Shown: positions 35,207 to 43,391, numbered from the stretch's first letter. The stretch: DNA of 51,025 bases from a bacterium (GCA_024408765.1 JAKSUR010000004.1:1-51025), one strand, 5' to 3'. Translations and numbers: made by a program. The notes: generated from the sequence alone by a model not told the origin.

Positions 35207-35539
35207 TTATTTATTTTTTTCAACCTCTACTTTTACAGGAAAATTTTTGTCAAAATTTTTCTTTTCCATCTTAATTCTGTGAAAATCACCTCTTTGTCCA
35301 CGGTCAAAATGGTGTGCACAAGGCATTGGCATACATTGATGCATCATTCTTGGACAAGGAGGAAACGGGCGCATTGGCGGTTTGTGGAGTGCTGCAAATA
35401 AACTTAGCGCTAAAAATACACCAACAAAACTACCTACTGCTATTTTTAAGAAATCTTTAAAAGTTTCAGAACAGCACCAGCAGCCACATTTACATTCATG
35501 TTTCTCTTCTTTAATTTCGTTGTTCATTTCTTCTGTCAT
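35207..35539 (-). CDS. Cys/His-rich single-pass membrane protein, function unknown
   Basis: A 110-residue protein with three parts: an acidic N-terminus with a dense Cys cluster (ECKCGCWCC, residues 15-23), one membrane helix (IAVGSFVGVFLALSLFAALH, about 33-52), and a Pro/Met/His/Cys-rich segment (PPMRPFPPCPRMMHQCMPMP then CAHHFDRG) before a Lys-rich tail. Cys on one side and Met/His/Cys on the other suggest metal (for example copper) binding or thiol chemistry; this is inference. GGAGAT lies 8 nt before the ATG. It follows the thioredoxin-CcdA pair on the same strand after 77 nt. Confidence 0.7.
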   Translation of the reverse strand: MTEEMNNEIKEEKHECKCGCWCCSETFKDFLKIAVGSFVGVFLALSLFAALHKPPMRPFPPCPRMMHQCMPMPCAHHFDRGQRGDFHRIKMEKKNFDKNFPVKVEVEKNK

Positions 35540-35616
35540 AGTAAAATCTCCTATTTTTTAATCGTGTTTACCTCTTACAATTGTTTAACGATTAGGATAA
35601 ATAATTTGTTCATTTT

Positions 35617-36318
35617 TTATAAAAACACTTTAAATATATGCCAATATAAATATGCAGATGCCAAAATCAGAAGCACTCCGCTAAATTTCATTCCCCATTC
35701 GGTAAATGCAGACATTGATTTTATATTTTTTAAAACAGAAGTAAAAAGTCCTGCAAGTATAAGGATTAGACCTTGCCCCGCAGAAAACAAAAATAGCATC
35801 AGAATCGCTAATCCTGTGTGTTTTCCGATTGCAGCAAATGCCATTATACTTGCGAGAATTGGTGTTGAACATGGAGTGCCTGCAAGAGCAAATGTCATTC
35901 CTAAAAGGACAGGATAAACAAATACTGAATTATACTTATTTTGCGGCATCGATTTTATTATTGTAGGTATTTCAAAATCCAATAATCCGAATAATTTTAG
36001 TCCGAGTATTAATAATATTGATGCAACAATAAGCGTAAAATATCCGCCAAATACGGATGCAAAAACTTTTCCCGTAACAGCACAAATTATTCCTATTATT
36101 GAAAAAACTATTGCAGTTCCTAAAATAAAACAGCATAATTGTAAAAAAATCTTAAAAGGCGCTTCTTTTGAATAACCTCCTACATAACCCACTATTAATG
36201 GTAGCATTGCAATTGAACAAGGTGAAACGGATGCAAGAAGTCCGCCAAAAAATGATATTAAAAGAAGCATGTACCATGCGTGTGTTGAATCAGTAAATGC
36301 TAAAAACGAACTATCCAT
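35617..36318 (-). CDS. ccdA: CcdA/DsbD-type transmembrane thiol reductant carrier
   Basis: A 233-residue, six-helix membrane protein of the CcdA family, which passes electrons from cytoplasmic thioredoxin to extracytoplasmic thiol proteins. The two redox cysteines are recognisable: Cys34 in ASVSPCSIAMLPLIVGYVGG and Cys150 in LAGTPCSTPILASIMAF. The hydrophobic segments between are about 15-45, 55-80, 90-112, 133-160, 165-190 and 205-230. Its start overlaps the stop of the thioredoxin-like gene by 8 nt, a close functional pair. No cytochrome c gene is nearby, so it may serve thiol repair or metal handling instead of cytochrome maturation. Confidence 0.88.
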   Translation of the reverse strand: MDSSFLAFTDSTHAWYMLLLISFFGGLLASVSPCSIAMLPLIVGYVGGYSKEAPFKIFLQLCCFILGTAIVFSIIGIICAVTGKVFASVFGGYFTLIVASILLILGLKLFGLLDFEIPTIIKSMPQNKYNSVFVYPVLLGMTFALAGTPCSTPILASIMAFAAIGKHTGLAILMLFLFSAGQGLILILAGLFTSVLKNIKSMSAFTEWGMKFSGVLLILASAYLYWHIFKVFL

Positions 36319-36706
36319 TTAACTGTTCCTTTATATAATTTTCTAAAATCTTTGGTTGAATCATTCCTTCTGTGGTTCTTATTACATCGCCTTTGCTGTC
36401 TTTAAATACGCAGGTCGGAACTAATTTAACATTATATTCTTTGATTAATTGTTGGGTAATTTTATCTTTTTGTGTTACATCAATTTTTCTTAACCCTACT
36501 TCATTTGAATAATTAGGATAAACTTCTTTAAAAATTTTTTCTAATTCTTGACATTCATAACACATAGGTGATGAAAATTTAATAATTTCTGCCCCTGATG
36601 ATGCAAAACTTGGAATTGTTGTCAATGCCCTGCTTTGAGTTAATCCCCAATATACGCATAACGGCACAAATAAAATAAGTAAAACAGTAACCAGATTTTT
36701 GTTCAT
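36311..36706 (-). CDS. membrane-anchored thioredoxin-like protein
   Basis: A 131-residue protein with an N-terminal signal anchor (LVTVLLILFVPLCVYWGL, residues 5-22) and a thioredoxin fold with the active site Cys49-Tyr-Glu-Cys52 in SSPMCYECQELEKIF. The cis-Pro appears in NVKLVPTCVFKDSKG and the fold ends in an amphipathic helix (PKILENYIKEQLNG). The CYEC motif differs from the CGPC of general thioredoxins. It overlaps ccdA by 8 nt; CcdA probably reduces it on the outer side of the membrane. Confidence 0.88.
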   Translation of the reverse strand: MNKNLVTVLLILFVPLCVYWGLTQSRALTTIPSFASSGAEIIKFSSPMCYECQELEKIFKEVYPNYSNEVGLRKIDVTQKDKITQQLIKEYNVKLVPTCVFKDSKGDVIRTTEGMIQPKILENYIKEQLNG

Positions 36707-36811
36707 ATTTAGTTCCCTCCTTAGTTTAACACAGAATATAATAATTCGTGATTATGTAAAATACCCGAATCGGATAATTTGCAGATAACGAATTATTATA
36801 ATCAATTTTGT

Positions 36812-36819
36812 GGTATAAT
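36812..36819 (+). promoter_or_regulatory. extended -10 promoter element of tRNA-Arg
   Basis: GTGGTATAATTAAG contains TG-N-TATAAT, 18 nt before the tRNA. The 12-mer GGTATAATTAAG is shared exactly with the pgk promoter. Confidence 0.6.
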
Positions 36820-36837
36820 TAAGTTGTTATTTCACAT

Positions 36838-36913
36838 GCGCTTGTAGCTCAGTAGGATAGAGCGGAGGTTTCCTAAACCTTGTCTGTCGTGGGTTCGACT
36901 CCCTCCAGGCGCA
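36838..36913 (+). tRNA. tRNA-Arg (anticodon CCT)
   Basis: The 76-nt sequence folds as a cloverleaf: acceptor arms GCGCTTG and CAGGCGC (one G-T pair), D arm GCTC...GAGC, anticodon stem GAGGT/ACCTT enclosing TTCCTAA with anticodon CCT (reads AGG), and a T arm GTGGG-TTCGACT-CCCTC. The T stem has a T-T mismatch at its second pair. The discriminator is A and CCA is not encoded, so CCA must be added enzymatically. AGG is a natural minor arginine codon. Confidence 0.95.
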
Positions 36914-37008
36914 TTTATTAGTTGTTAATTTAAACGTAATAAACATTATAACCTTTCTGTTCTATTTGGTTTGAATTTGGCTTATAGACAACTTGCTTGT
37001 TATAAAAG

Positions 37009-37026
37009 AATGTAAACTTTTGTTAA
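37009..37026 (-). promoter_or_regulatory. HLR1-like direct-repeat site F
   Basis: On the minus strand it reads TTAACAAA-AG-TTTACATT: second half-site exact, first with one mismatch, 10-bp period. It is 93 nt upstream of the 95-residue gene at 37120. Confidence 0.5.
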
Positions 37027-37119
37027 TTGGAAAATATATTAGCGTCTATTTTCTATAACTTGTTATAATACAATTACTCGGAATTAAGATATAAAATACA
37101 TAGAATTGGAGATGTTGTC

Positions 37120-37407
37120 ATGAATGATTTTTACAAAAATGTACAGCTTTGTTGTGAGGACTCAATTAATCAATTATTATGCTTAGAAAGTATTATCAAA
37201 ATAACTAAAGAATCTTGTTTGGAGCATGAAAGCTCTGCAAAATATTATAATCTGCCTCCAAAAGATAAATATATATTGAGTGAAGAAAGGAATCACTATA
37301 TTAATATGCTTGATATTGCTCTGGATAAGCTTAACAAAGTTATTAAGCTCAACACAACAATGGAAACGGAGTTTGCAGAAAAATTTAAAAATGTTGCCGT
37401 TTATTAA
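37120..37407 (+). CDS. small helical protein, function unknown
   Basis: I do not recognise this 95-residue protein. It is soluble, alpha-helical, and has three cysteines in the first 33 residues (QLCCEDS and KESCLE). The C-terminal half has a coiled-coil pattern (NMLDIALDKLNKVIKLNTTM). TTGGAG precedes the ATG by a good distance. A HLR1-like site lies upstream. It ends immediately next to the convergent nucleoside transporter stop. Confidence 0.65.
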   Translation: MNDFYKNVQLCCEDSINQLLCLESIIKITKESCLEHESSAKYYNLPPKDKYILSEERNHYINMLDIALDKLNKVIKLNTTMETEFAEKFKNVAVY

Positions 37408-38676
37408 TTACAAAAGTATTCCAACTATTGCGGCAGAAAGATAACAACTTAAAGTTCCGCAAATCAAAGCTCTTATACTCAATCTCGCAAGATTCTTTCT
37501 TTGATTTGGTGCAAGTTCACCAATACCGCCAATTTGCATTGCTATAGAACCGAAATTGCCAAAAGAACATAGCGCAAAGCTGGCAAGCATAAAGCTTTTC
37601 GGATTCAGAGTCGATGCAATGTGAGCTAAATCAACATATGCAACCATTTCGTTTAAAACTATTTTGGTTCCCATTAATGCACCGACGGTCGAAATATCCG
37701 GTAGCGGAACTCCTATAATAAATGCAAATATTGCAAATACTTTACCTAAAATTAATTTCAATGAAAGGTGCGAAAGAAATCCTAAATTTGAAAATCCCGG
37801 AATGTAATGATATAAAAATTCACCCGTTAAACCTAAAATCCAATCAATAAATGTCACTAAGGCAACAAGTGCAAGAATCATAGCTGTAACATTAATAGCA
37901 ACTTTCATTCCTTCAGATGCCCCACTTGAAATTCCGTCAAATACATTCGCAAAAGTTCTTCTTCTTGAAATTTTAATATTATCTCTTGTTTCAGGTTCGC
38001 CTGTTTCGGGGTATATAATTTTTGCCAGTATTAAAGCACCGGGGGCTGCCATAACTGATGATGCCAAAAGATATTGAGCCGGAATCCCCATTCCTATATA
38101 TATGGGCATAATCGCTCCTGAAATACAAGCCATAGAACCTGCCATAGATGCAAGCAGTTCGGAACGTGTCAATTTTTCTAAGTACGGTTTAATCATAATT
38201 TGTGCAACAATTTGTCCGACAAAAGAACTTGCAACATTGGATAGAGCTTCCGCACCTGAAACTTTCATAACTTTATTCATTGCTTTACCCAAAACTGCAA
38301 CGACTCTTTGCATTATACCGTAATAATAAAGTATATTTACCAAAACCATCATAAAAATCGTTGAACAAATAAGCTGTAAAGCGAATATACTGTAATTATT
38401 ACCGAATAATTCCGCCAATCTTGTATTATTTAATAAAGGTCCAAATACAAAATTCCCGCCTTCATAAGCAAATTCAAGGATTTTGCGAATAAAAGCGCCA
38501 ATTAAAAGAAATATTTTTTGACCAATTGGGACTTTAAATATAAAAACAGCAAGCGAAACTTGCAAAAGAAAACCCATACCAATTGTTTTATAATTTATAG
38601 CTTTTTTGTTATTTGACATTAAGTAACAAATTAAAAATATAACTGCTATACCAATAAGACCTACAAATCTAGACAT
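37408..38676 (-). CDS. nupC: concentrative nucleoside transporter (NupC/CNT family)
   Basis: A 422-residue multi-pass symporter that imports nucleosides with H+ or Na+. Family features: the N-terminal helices (FVGLIGIAVIFLICYLM), the gate domain with GGNFVFGPLL, a region with FVGQIVAQIMIKPYLEKLTR followed by SELLASMAGSMACISGAIMP, AINVTAMILALVALVTFIDW, and the C-terminal FALCSFGNFGSIAMQIGGIG motif. I use the ATG at 38676 (AAGGAG five bases upstream); the open frame begins with GTG two codons earlier. It directly follows the gcvPA relic. It suggests salvage of nucleosides from the environment. Confidence 0.93.
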   Translation of the reverse strand: MSRFVGLIGIAVIFLICYLMSNNKKAINYKTIGMGFLLQVSLAVFIFKVPIGQKIFLLIGAFIRKILEFAYEGGNFVFGPLLNNTRLAELFGNNYSIFALQLICSTIFMMVLVNILYYYGIMQRVVAVLGKAMNKVMKVSGAEALSNVASSFVGQIVAQIMIKPYLEKLTRSELLASMAGSMACISGAIMPIYIGMGIPAQYLLASSVMAAPGALILAKIIYPETGEPETRDNIKISRRRTFANVFDGISSGASEGMKVAINVTAMILALVALVTFIDWILGLTGEFLYHYIPGFSNLGFLSHLSLKLILGKVFAIFAFIIGVPLPDISTVGALMGTKIVLNEMVAYVDLAHIASTLNPKSFMLASFALCSFGNFGSIAMQIGGIGELAPNQRKNLARLSIRALICGTLSCYLSAAIVGILL

Positions 38677-38688
38677 TAACACTCCTTT

Positions 38689-38805
38689 TTATATTGTATT
38701 TACAATTACATATATCTGTTTAAATAAATCTCCTACAGAACTATAACCAATGCAGTGAAGCATTTTAGTTTCGGTTTTGTTTGTATGTGCAATAAAAATT
38801 TTCAT
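38689..38805 (-). pseudogene. relic of gcvPA (glycine dehydrogenase subunit 1), first ~38 codons
   Basis: On the minus strand the ATG at 38805 overlaps a TAA that ends the upstream repeat copy (TAATG) and opens 38 codons: MKIFIAHTNKTETKMLHCIG, then YSSVGDLFKQI and a short unrelated tail before the stop at 38689. This matches the N-terminus of GcvPA (consensus MxYxPHTxxDxxxMLxxIGxxSxxxLF) in spacing and key residues, with normal position just after gcvH. Everything after about residue 31 is gone, replaced by the nucleoside transporter gene. No gcvPA or gcvPB elsewhere in the window. I call it a remnant of a deleted gene rather than a functional peptide. Confidence 0.72.
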
Positions 38806-38973
38806 TATAAAAGCTCTTCTTTGACATAAAGCTGTGAGCATTTGGTTAAAAAATTATGAAGACAAAAATTAATTTTTTTTAGTTTCATTACTTCTCTTGC
38901 CATTAGAATACTGCTTAGAACTTTTTGAAACTCAGATAAACTATAAAAATTTTCATTATAAAAGCTCTTCTTT
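38792..38973. repeat. 31-bp direct repeat derived from the end of gcvH
   Basis: Identical 31-nt sequences are at 38792-38822 and 38943-38973. The second includes the last codons of gcvH (KEELL and stop) and the following TAATG; the first sits at the start of the gcvPA relic. They flank a 120-bp block of unknown origin at 38823-38942. On the minus strand one frame stays open across the block and ends in the repeat copy as KEELL. Confidence 0.93.
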
Positions 38974-39333
38974 ATAATCAGAATAATCCATTAAATCTGC
39001 AAATTCCAGTTGATCAGCTTCAGATTCAAACTTGACAAGCCATTTGTCATTATAGTTTTCGTCATTCAATCGCTCAGGTTGATTAACAACTTCATCATTT
39101 ATTTCAATAATTTTACCTGAAACAGGCATATAAATTTCTGAAGCTGCTTTAACCGATTCAACAGTCGCAAAAACTTCATTTTTAACAAATTCCGAACCGA
39201 CTTCCGGTAATTCTATAAAGACTATATCACCTAATTGTTCAATTTCATAGTCAGTTATACCGGTTTCAAACGTATTATTCCCGAGGTCTAAAACATATTC
39301 ATGTGTTTTCGTACACAACGCATTTTCATTCAT
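38956..39333 (-). CDS. gcvH: glycine cleavage system H protein
   Basis: GcvH carries the lipoyl arm that shuttles the aminomethyl group between the P and T proteins, and in some organisms it also serves as a relay for lipoate attachment to other enzymes. The 125-residue protein is complete: HEYVLDLGNNTFETGITDYE, LGDIVFIELPEVGSE and the lipoylation site Lys62 in ATVESVKAASEIYMPVSG, then NDKWLVKFE. AGGAGATAAG precedes the ATG. The P-protein gene that would follow survives only as a relic, so GcvH may be kept for its lipoyl-relay role. Confidence 0.95.
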   Translation of the reverse strand: MNENALCTKTHEYVLDLGNNTFETGITDYEIEQLGDIVFIELPEVGSEFVKNEVFATVESVKAASEIYMPVSGKIIEINDEVVNQPERLNDENYNDKWLVKFESEADQLEFADLMDYSDYKEELL

Positions 39334-39599
39334 CTATTCTTATCTCCTATAAATTATTTATTTCGTTTTTGAACAAAAAGTTTTTACGATTTCCGCATTA
39401 CAGAATTTATTTTGTATTAATACTTGAATTGTAGAGCCTACAGATAAATTGTCAAGATTTTTAATATGTAAGAGCTACATTGTTTCCGCTCATCGGTAAA
39501 ATACTGCCACATGTTACAACATCTATTTTAATTTTCCATATAAATTTACAAAGTGTCAAGCAATATTAACAATATAACTTGCTTTTTAGTTTACTTGAT

Positions 39600-39605
39600 T
39601 ATAAA
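39600..39605 (+). promoter_or_regulatory. predicted -10 box of metK
   Basis: TATAAA(AT) at 39600 would start transcription near 39612, giving a leader of about 70 nt before the metK ATG. Confidence 0.45.
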
Positions 39606-39611
39606 ATGTTG

Positions 39612-39682
39612 CTGATACATAGTAGCCGGGTCGGAATTAAAAACCTTACCGGCAGAGTAATATAAATTAAGGAGAACAAAAA
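39612..39682 (+). promoter_or_regulatory. structured metK leader, possible cis-regulatory RNA
   Basis: GCCGG (39625-39629) pairs with CCGGC (39649-39653) around a 19-nt loop that contains TCGG and CCTTA. It is G+C-rich compared with its flanks, and lies between the -10 box and the AAGGAG ribosome site. metK leaders in other bacteria often hold SAM riboswitches, but I do not recognise the SAM-I, SAM-II or SMK consensus here. A simple hairpin is the alternative. Confidence 0.35.
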
Positions 39683-40951
39683 ATGACATCAAAAAAATTT
39701 TTATTTACTTCGGAGTCAGTAACCGAAGGTCATCCTGACAAAGTTTGCGATCAAATTTCAGATGCAATATTGGATGAGTTTTTAACAAAAGACCCACTAT
39801 CAAGAGTAGCCGCAGAAACAACAGCGACAACCGGCATGGTGCTTGTATGCGGTGAAATCACATCAAACTGTTATGTTGATATTCCGCAAGTAGTAAGAAA
39901 TACCATTAAAAATATTGGTTATGAGGGTGTATCAGGCGGAGGCTTTGATGCTAACACATGTGCTGTTTTAACAAGCATTGATGAACAATCTTGTGATATA
40001 GCAGGCGGTGTAAACAAAGCTTATGAATCAAGAAGTGAAAATTCAGATACTTCTTTATCCGAAACGGAAAATATCGGTGCCGGTGATCAAGGTATAATGT
40101 TCGGTTACGCTTGTAATGAAACACCGGAGTTAATGCCACTGCCTATAAGCTTAGCTCATAAACTTTCGTACAGATTAGCACAAGTTAGGAAAGAAGGCAT
40201 TTTAAATTACCTAAGACCTGACGGAAAGTCACAAGTTACAGTTGAATACACTGATGGAAAACCGTCAAGAATTGATACCGTTTTATTATCAACTCAACAT
40301 GAACCTGAAATAAACGGAATCAGCGATAATTCTAAAATTCAAACAATCATATACAATGATTTAAAAAAATATGTAATAGATTACGTTTTTGAAACAGAAT
40401 CAATTAAACCTGACTCAGAAACAAAAATTTTGATAAATCCATCCGGCAGATTCGTTGTCGGTGGCCCGCAAGGTGATTCCGGTTTGACAGGAAGAAAAAT
40501 AATTGTCGATACTTACGGTGGATATTCTCGTCACGGTGGCGGTGCTTTTTCAGGAAAAGACCCGACAAAAGTTGACCGCTCCGCAGCCTATGCAGCAAGA
40601 TATGTAGCAAAAAATATTGTTGCTTCAGGATTAGCTGAAAAATGTGAAATAGAACTTGCGTACGCAATCGGTGTGGCAGAACCGGTTTCTATATTTGTTG
40701 ATACATTTGGGACAGGAAAAATATCAGATGACGATATTTCAAGTTTAATTCGTGCCAATTTTGATTTGAGGCCTGTTGCTATTATCAAAGACTTTGATTT
40801 AAGAAATTTACCTGCAAAAAACGGCGGTAAATTTTATCAAAAACTGGCTTCATACGGGCATTTGGGAAGAACGGACATCAATGTTCCATGGGAAAAAACA
40901 GATAAAGCAGATATATTAAAAAAGTCATTAGAGTCATATAGCTATTGCTAA
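39683..40951 (+). CDS. metK: S-adenosylmethionine synthetase
   Basis: MetK makes SAM from methionine and ATP, the cofactor for the two radical SAM proteins and RlmB methyltransferase in this window. The 422-residue protein shows [20 protein letters not shown] (metal and substrate motif), [35 protein letters not shown], the [20 protein letters not shown] motif and [20 protein letters not shown]. It ends [20 protein letters not shown], as in the family. AAGGAG precedes the ATG. It is monocistronic with its own promoter, leader and terminator. Confidence 0.97.
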   Translation: MTSKKFLFTSESVTEGHPDKVCDQISDAILDEFLTKDPLSRVAAETTATTGMVLVCGEITSNCYVDIPQVVRNTIKNIGYEGVSGGGFDANTCAVLTSIDEQSCDIAGGVNKAYESRSENSDTSLSETENIGAGDQGIMFGYACNETPELMPLPISLAHKLSYRLAQVRKEGILNYLRPDGKSQVTVEYTDGKPSRIDTVLLSTQHEPEINGISDNSKIQTIIYNDLKKYVIDYVFETESIKPDSETKILINPSGRFVVGGPQGDSGLTGRKIIVDTYGGYSRHGGGAFSGKDPTKVDRSAAYAARYVAKNIVASGLAEKCEIELAYAIGVAEPVSIFVDTFGTGKISDDDISSLIRANFDLRPVAIIKDFDLRNLPAKNGGKFYQKLASYGHLGRTDINVPWEKTDKADILKKSLESYSYC

Positions 40952-40973
40952 TTGACTCATATAATTAAAATAG

Positions 40974-41013
40974 AAAGATGTAATTCAAGATAAATTGAAT
41001 TACATCTTTTTTA
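40974..41013. terminator. bidirectional terminator of metK and pilO
   Basis: AAAGATGTAATTCAA and TTGAATTACATCTTT form a perfect 15-bp stem with a 6-nt loop followed by TT, between convergent genes. A and T runs on both sides allow use in both directions. Confidence 0.95.
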
Positions 41014-41026
41014 CTAAAAATATTTA

Positions 41027-41623
41027 CTATTGCATTGGTTCAACCGGTGCAGTATGCGCATATAGTCTTAAACTTACATCAGATATAAGAACCTTTTTAT
41101 CTTTTTCGTACGGTTGAACTTGAATGCGATTAATTTTTATATAATACGGATATTGAACTATATCTTGTATCAGTTTACCTAAATTAGTATAACTGGAAAC
41201 TAATTCCATATTAATTTCACACACAAAATACACATCTTGACCAAATTTAACAAAAGCATCATTTTCAGGATTATATGTATATTCCATTGACTTAATTTTG
41301 ATTGAATTAGAACGAACCATTTCTATTAAATCATTGTATAGCGTAAAAAATAAAGAATCATTTCCTAAATCAGAATCAACAGGTAAATAAATCTTTTTCT
41401 GCGAATTAACTATTGAATATTTCATTTGAGCTAATCTTTTTTCTACATTTACTTTTTGCTCAACTTTAGTATTAAATTCTTTTCCCTTTTGTTCCAACTG
41501 TGATTTAATATTAGTAACTTTCTGGATTGCAGGAGTTGCTATATTATAAGCAATTAAACCTGATATTAAAACTATTCCGACAAAAATTAAAATTCCGTAA
41601 TATCTTCTATATTTATCCATCAA
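41027..41623 (-). CDS. pilO: PilO-like pilus/secretion inner-membrane protein
   Basis: A 198-residue protein with a short cytoplasmic start, one membrane helix (GILIFVGIVLISGLIAYNIA, about 10-29), a coiled coil (ATPAIQKVTNIKSQLEQKGK and following) and a C-terminal alpha/beta domain with VCEINMELVSSYTNLGKLIQ, the PilO ferredoxin-like fold. PilO pairs with PilN in the periplasm to align the assembly platform of type IV pili; GspM is the type II secretion counterpart. It lies 12 nt after the PilM/PilN fusion and a terminator follows, so the operon ends here. Confidence 0.85.
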   Translation of the reverse strand: MMDKYRRYYGILIFVGIVLISGLIAYNIATPAIQKVTNIKSQLEQKGKEFNTKVEQKVNVEKRLAQMKYSIVNSQKKIYLPVDSDLGNDSLFFTLYNDLIEMVRSNSIKIKSMEYTYNPENDAFVKFGQDVYFVCEINMELVSSYTNLGKLIQDIVQYPYYIKINRIQVQPYEKDKKVLISDVSLRLYAHTAPVEPMQ

Positions 41624-41635
41624 TTAATCCTTTAT

Positions 41636-43288
41636 TTATTCTTCTATTGGTTCTAAGTTATTTGGCAGGTTATCATTGCTCTCTGTTTTTTCAGGTTTTT
41701 TAGCAGATTCTGCAATATCAGAAATTCTGAATTCATAAAAATCTGCATTTAATGATGTTAAAATTGAATCTGTATCAGGAGTATCACCTTCAATTTCTGA
41801 AAATTCTTTATTACCGATAGATTTTCCTGCCAATCCGAGCTTTTGAAGTTTGATTTCAGAACTCGGATTATAATCTTTAATATTTCTGTAGAAACTGTAT
41901 ACACTTTCCAAATTATCGGCCTGTCCTGTTATTGTAATATGCTGACCTATATCTAATGACGTTAGCCAAAGCTTTTTAGGTATTTCCGTTCCAACTATTG
42001 TATAATATGAATATATATGCTTATTTTCAATTAAACCACTTTTTATTTCATCAGGTTCTGAAAATTTATTTGATGATATATCTTTATTTTCTTCTAAAAA
42101 TTTGTCAATTGCAGCGATATCTTCGTTAATTTTTTGCAATTTTGCATCTTGATTGACCATAGCTTTGTTAATAATAAAAAGCATAGAAAAAGCTGCAACG
42201 AAAAGGACTATTGCAATCGCAATGCCATATTTAAGCATATTCTCAATTGACAATTCAATACCTTTAAAGACAGGAGGGACTTGACTTGTATAGATATCAC
42301 CCAATAATTTGTTAAACATATTGAACTGTGCTACCGAATTGTCACCATAATCCTTTCTGATAGCTGCACCTACAACATCAAGAGATACCAGCTTTCCAGC
42401 TTCCGGAGCAATGCTCGGAGCAAGCTCTAACAAAGGTTCAGACGCATACATATTTGCTTCCATGTGAACGATTTGAGATTTATATTGAAGTTTATCAGCA
42501 AGAATTTTTGCACTGATTAAATCTGTTTTAGATAGAACATACAACATTGATGACGGAGTATTTTTTAATATAGAACGCACTGCGTTAACAACAACATCAT
42601 AATTTTCAGCATCTTCCAGCACTTTGCCAATATTAATTTTTTCTTCGATACAATCGACATAAATGCGTCCTTGCATCGTAACTATTCGGCAACAATTGTT
42701 TTCAACAACAAGCATTACCCATACAGTATCTCTGTCAACTTCGACTCTGTTACTATAAATCAATGCATTTAAACACGCATTTAAGGATGTATCAATCGCA
42801 ACCAACTTATATTTTAAGTCTTGTATTTGAATCGCAATTTCCGTAACCAAACTTTTATTTAAAGCAGTATACACAATTTTATTAAATTGTATTGTAGAAT
42901 TTGGCATTGTTTTCCAATCATAAATAGGTTCATCCATCTCGTTCTGAAACAATGGGTTTTCAGCGATTTCATCTTCAATATTGTTAATAATTTGTGCCGT
43001 ATCCATTGAAGCAGGCCAATCTTTAACATTAAATATAGCGGTTGGTAATGTTAAAATGATTTCACTTCCTTGCGGTGCTCCGATTTCAAGTAGTGCATCA
43101 TGCAAAACCTCTTTAAAAATATCCAAGTCAAAACTTGTATTCTGCATTTTTGTATCAAATTCAAACGGTTTTGATAAATAATTTAGCAAAATGCCTTTCT
43201 CATAATCTATCTGCGCAACTTCAATACCAATATCAGGAGTTACGGAAACACCATAAATATTCTTCTTATTAATAAGATTTAAACTCAT
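41636..43288 (-). CDS. PilM-PilN fusion (GspL-like architecture)
   Basis: A 550-residue protein. Residues 1-335 look like the actin-fold PilM domain (IYGVSVTPDIGIEVAQIDYE, EIILTLPTAIFNV, YKLVAIDTSLNACLNALIYS, GKLVSLDVVGAAIR). One membrane helix follows at about 354-375 (YGIAIAIVLFVAAFSMLFII), then a coiled coil and a periplasmic PilN domain (YYTIVGTEIPKKLWLTSLDI and ITITGQADNLESVYSFYRNI), and an acidic tail. PilM and PilN are normally separate genes; joining them gives the layout of GspL of type II secretion. With PilO next door it forms the inner-membrane alignment complex. No pilin, ATPase or secretin gene is in the window. Confidence 0.82.
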   Translation of the reverse strand: MSLNLINKKNIYGVSVTPDIGIEVAQIDYEKGILLNYLSKPFEFDTKMQNTSFDLDIFKEVLHDALLEIGAPQGSEIILTLPTAIFNVKDWPASMDTAQIINNIEDEIAENPLFQNEMDEPIYDWKTMPNSTIQFNKIVYTALNKSLVTEIAIQIQDLKYKLVAIDTSLNACLNALIYSNRVEVDRDTVWVMLVVENNCCRIVTMQGRIYVDCIEEKINIGKVLEDAENYDVVVNAVRSILKNTPSSMLYVLSKTDLISAKILADKLQYKSQIVHMEANMYASEPLLELAPSIAPEAGKLVSLDVVGAAIRKDYGDNSVAQFNMFNKLLGDIYTSQVPPVFKGIELSIENMLKYGIAIAIVLFVAAFSMLFIINKAMVNQDAKLQKINEDIAAIDKFLEENKDISSNKFSEPDEIKSGLIENKHIYSYYTIVGTEIPKKLWLTSLDIGQHITITGQADNLESVYSFYRNIKDYNPSSEIKLQKLGLAGKSIGNKEFSEIEGDTPDTDSILTSLNADFYEFRISDIAESAKKPEKTESNDNLPNNLEPIEE

Positions 43289-43391
43289 TTTATTTCTTCC
43301 TATTTTTTTTTATTGTACAATAAAATTTAAGATTTGTATACATTGAATTAATTAAATTATTTAAATTTTTGACAAAAGAAAGAATATTAAT

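Larger units (their letters stand above)
36707..37119. other. intergenic region holding tRNA-Arg and a HLR1-like site
   Basis: Over 400 nt without a protein gene. It contains the tRNA promoter and tRNA-Arg (36812-36913) and HLR1-like site F (37009). Between them I see only AT-rich sequence; no further RNA or ORF is supported. Confidence 0.6.
39334..39682. other. intergenic region between gcvH and metK
   Basis: About 350 nt between divergent genes. The last 80 nt hold the metK promoter (-10 TATAAA at 39600) and a leader hairpin. The remainder is AT-rich and contains short complementary segments but no ORF, tRNA or known riboswitch motif that I recognise. Confidence 0.5.

Noticed and set aside
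38823-38942. Insertion sequence between the two 31-bp repeats
   Set aside because: The 120-bp block has no transposase or terminal inverted repeats; 31-bp direct repeats are much longer than usual target duplications.
39600-39682. SAM-I, SAM-II or SMK riboswitch in the metK leader
   Set aside because: The conserved core motifs of these classes are not visible; only a short GC-rich stem is present.
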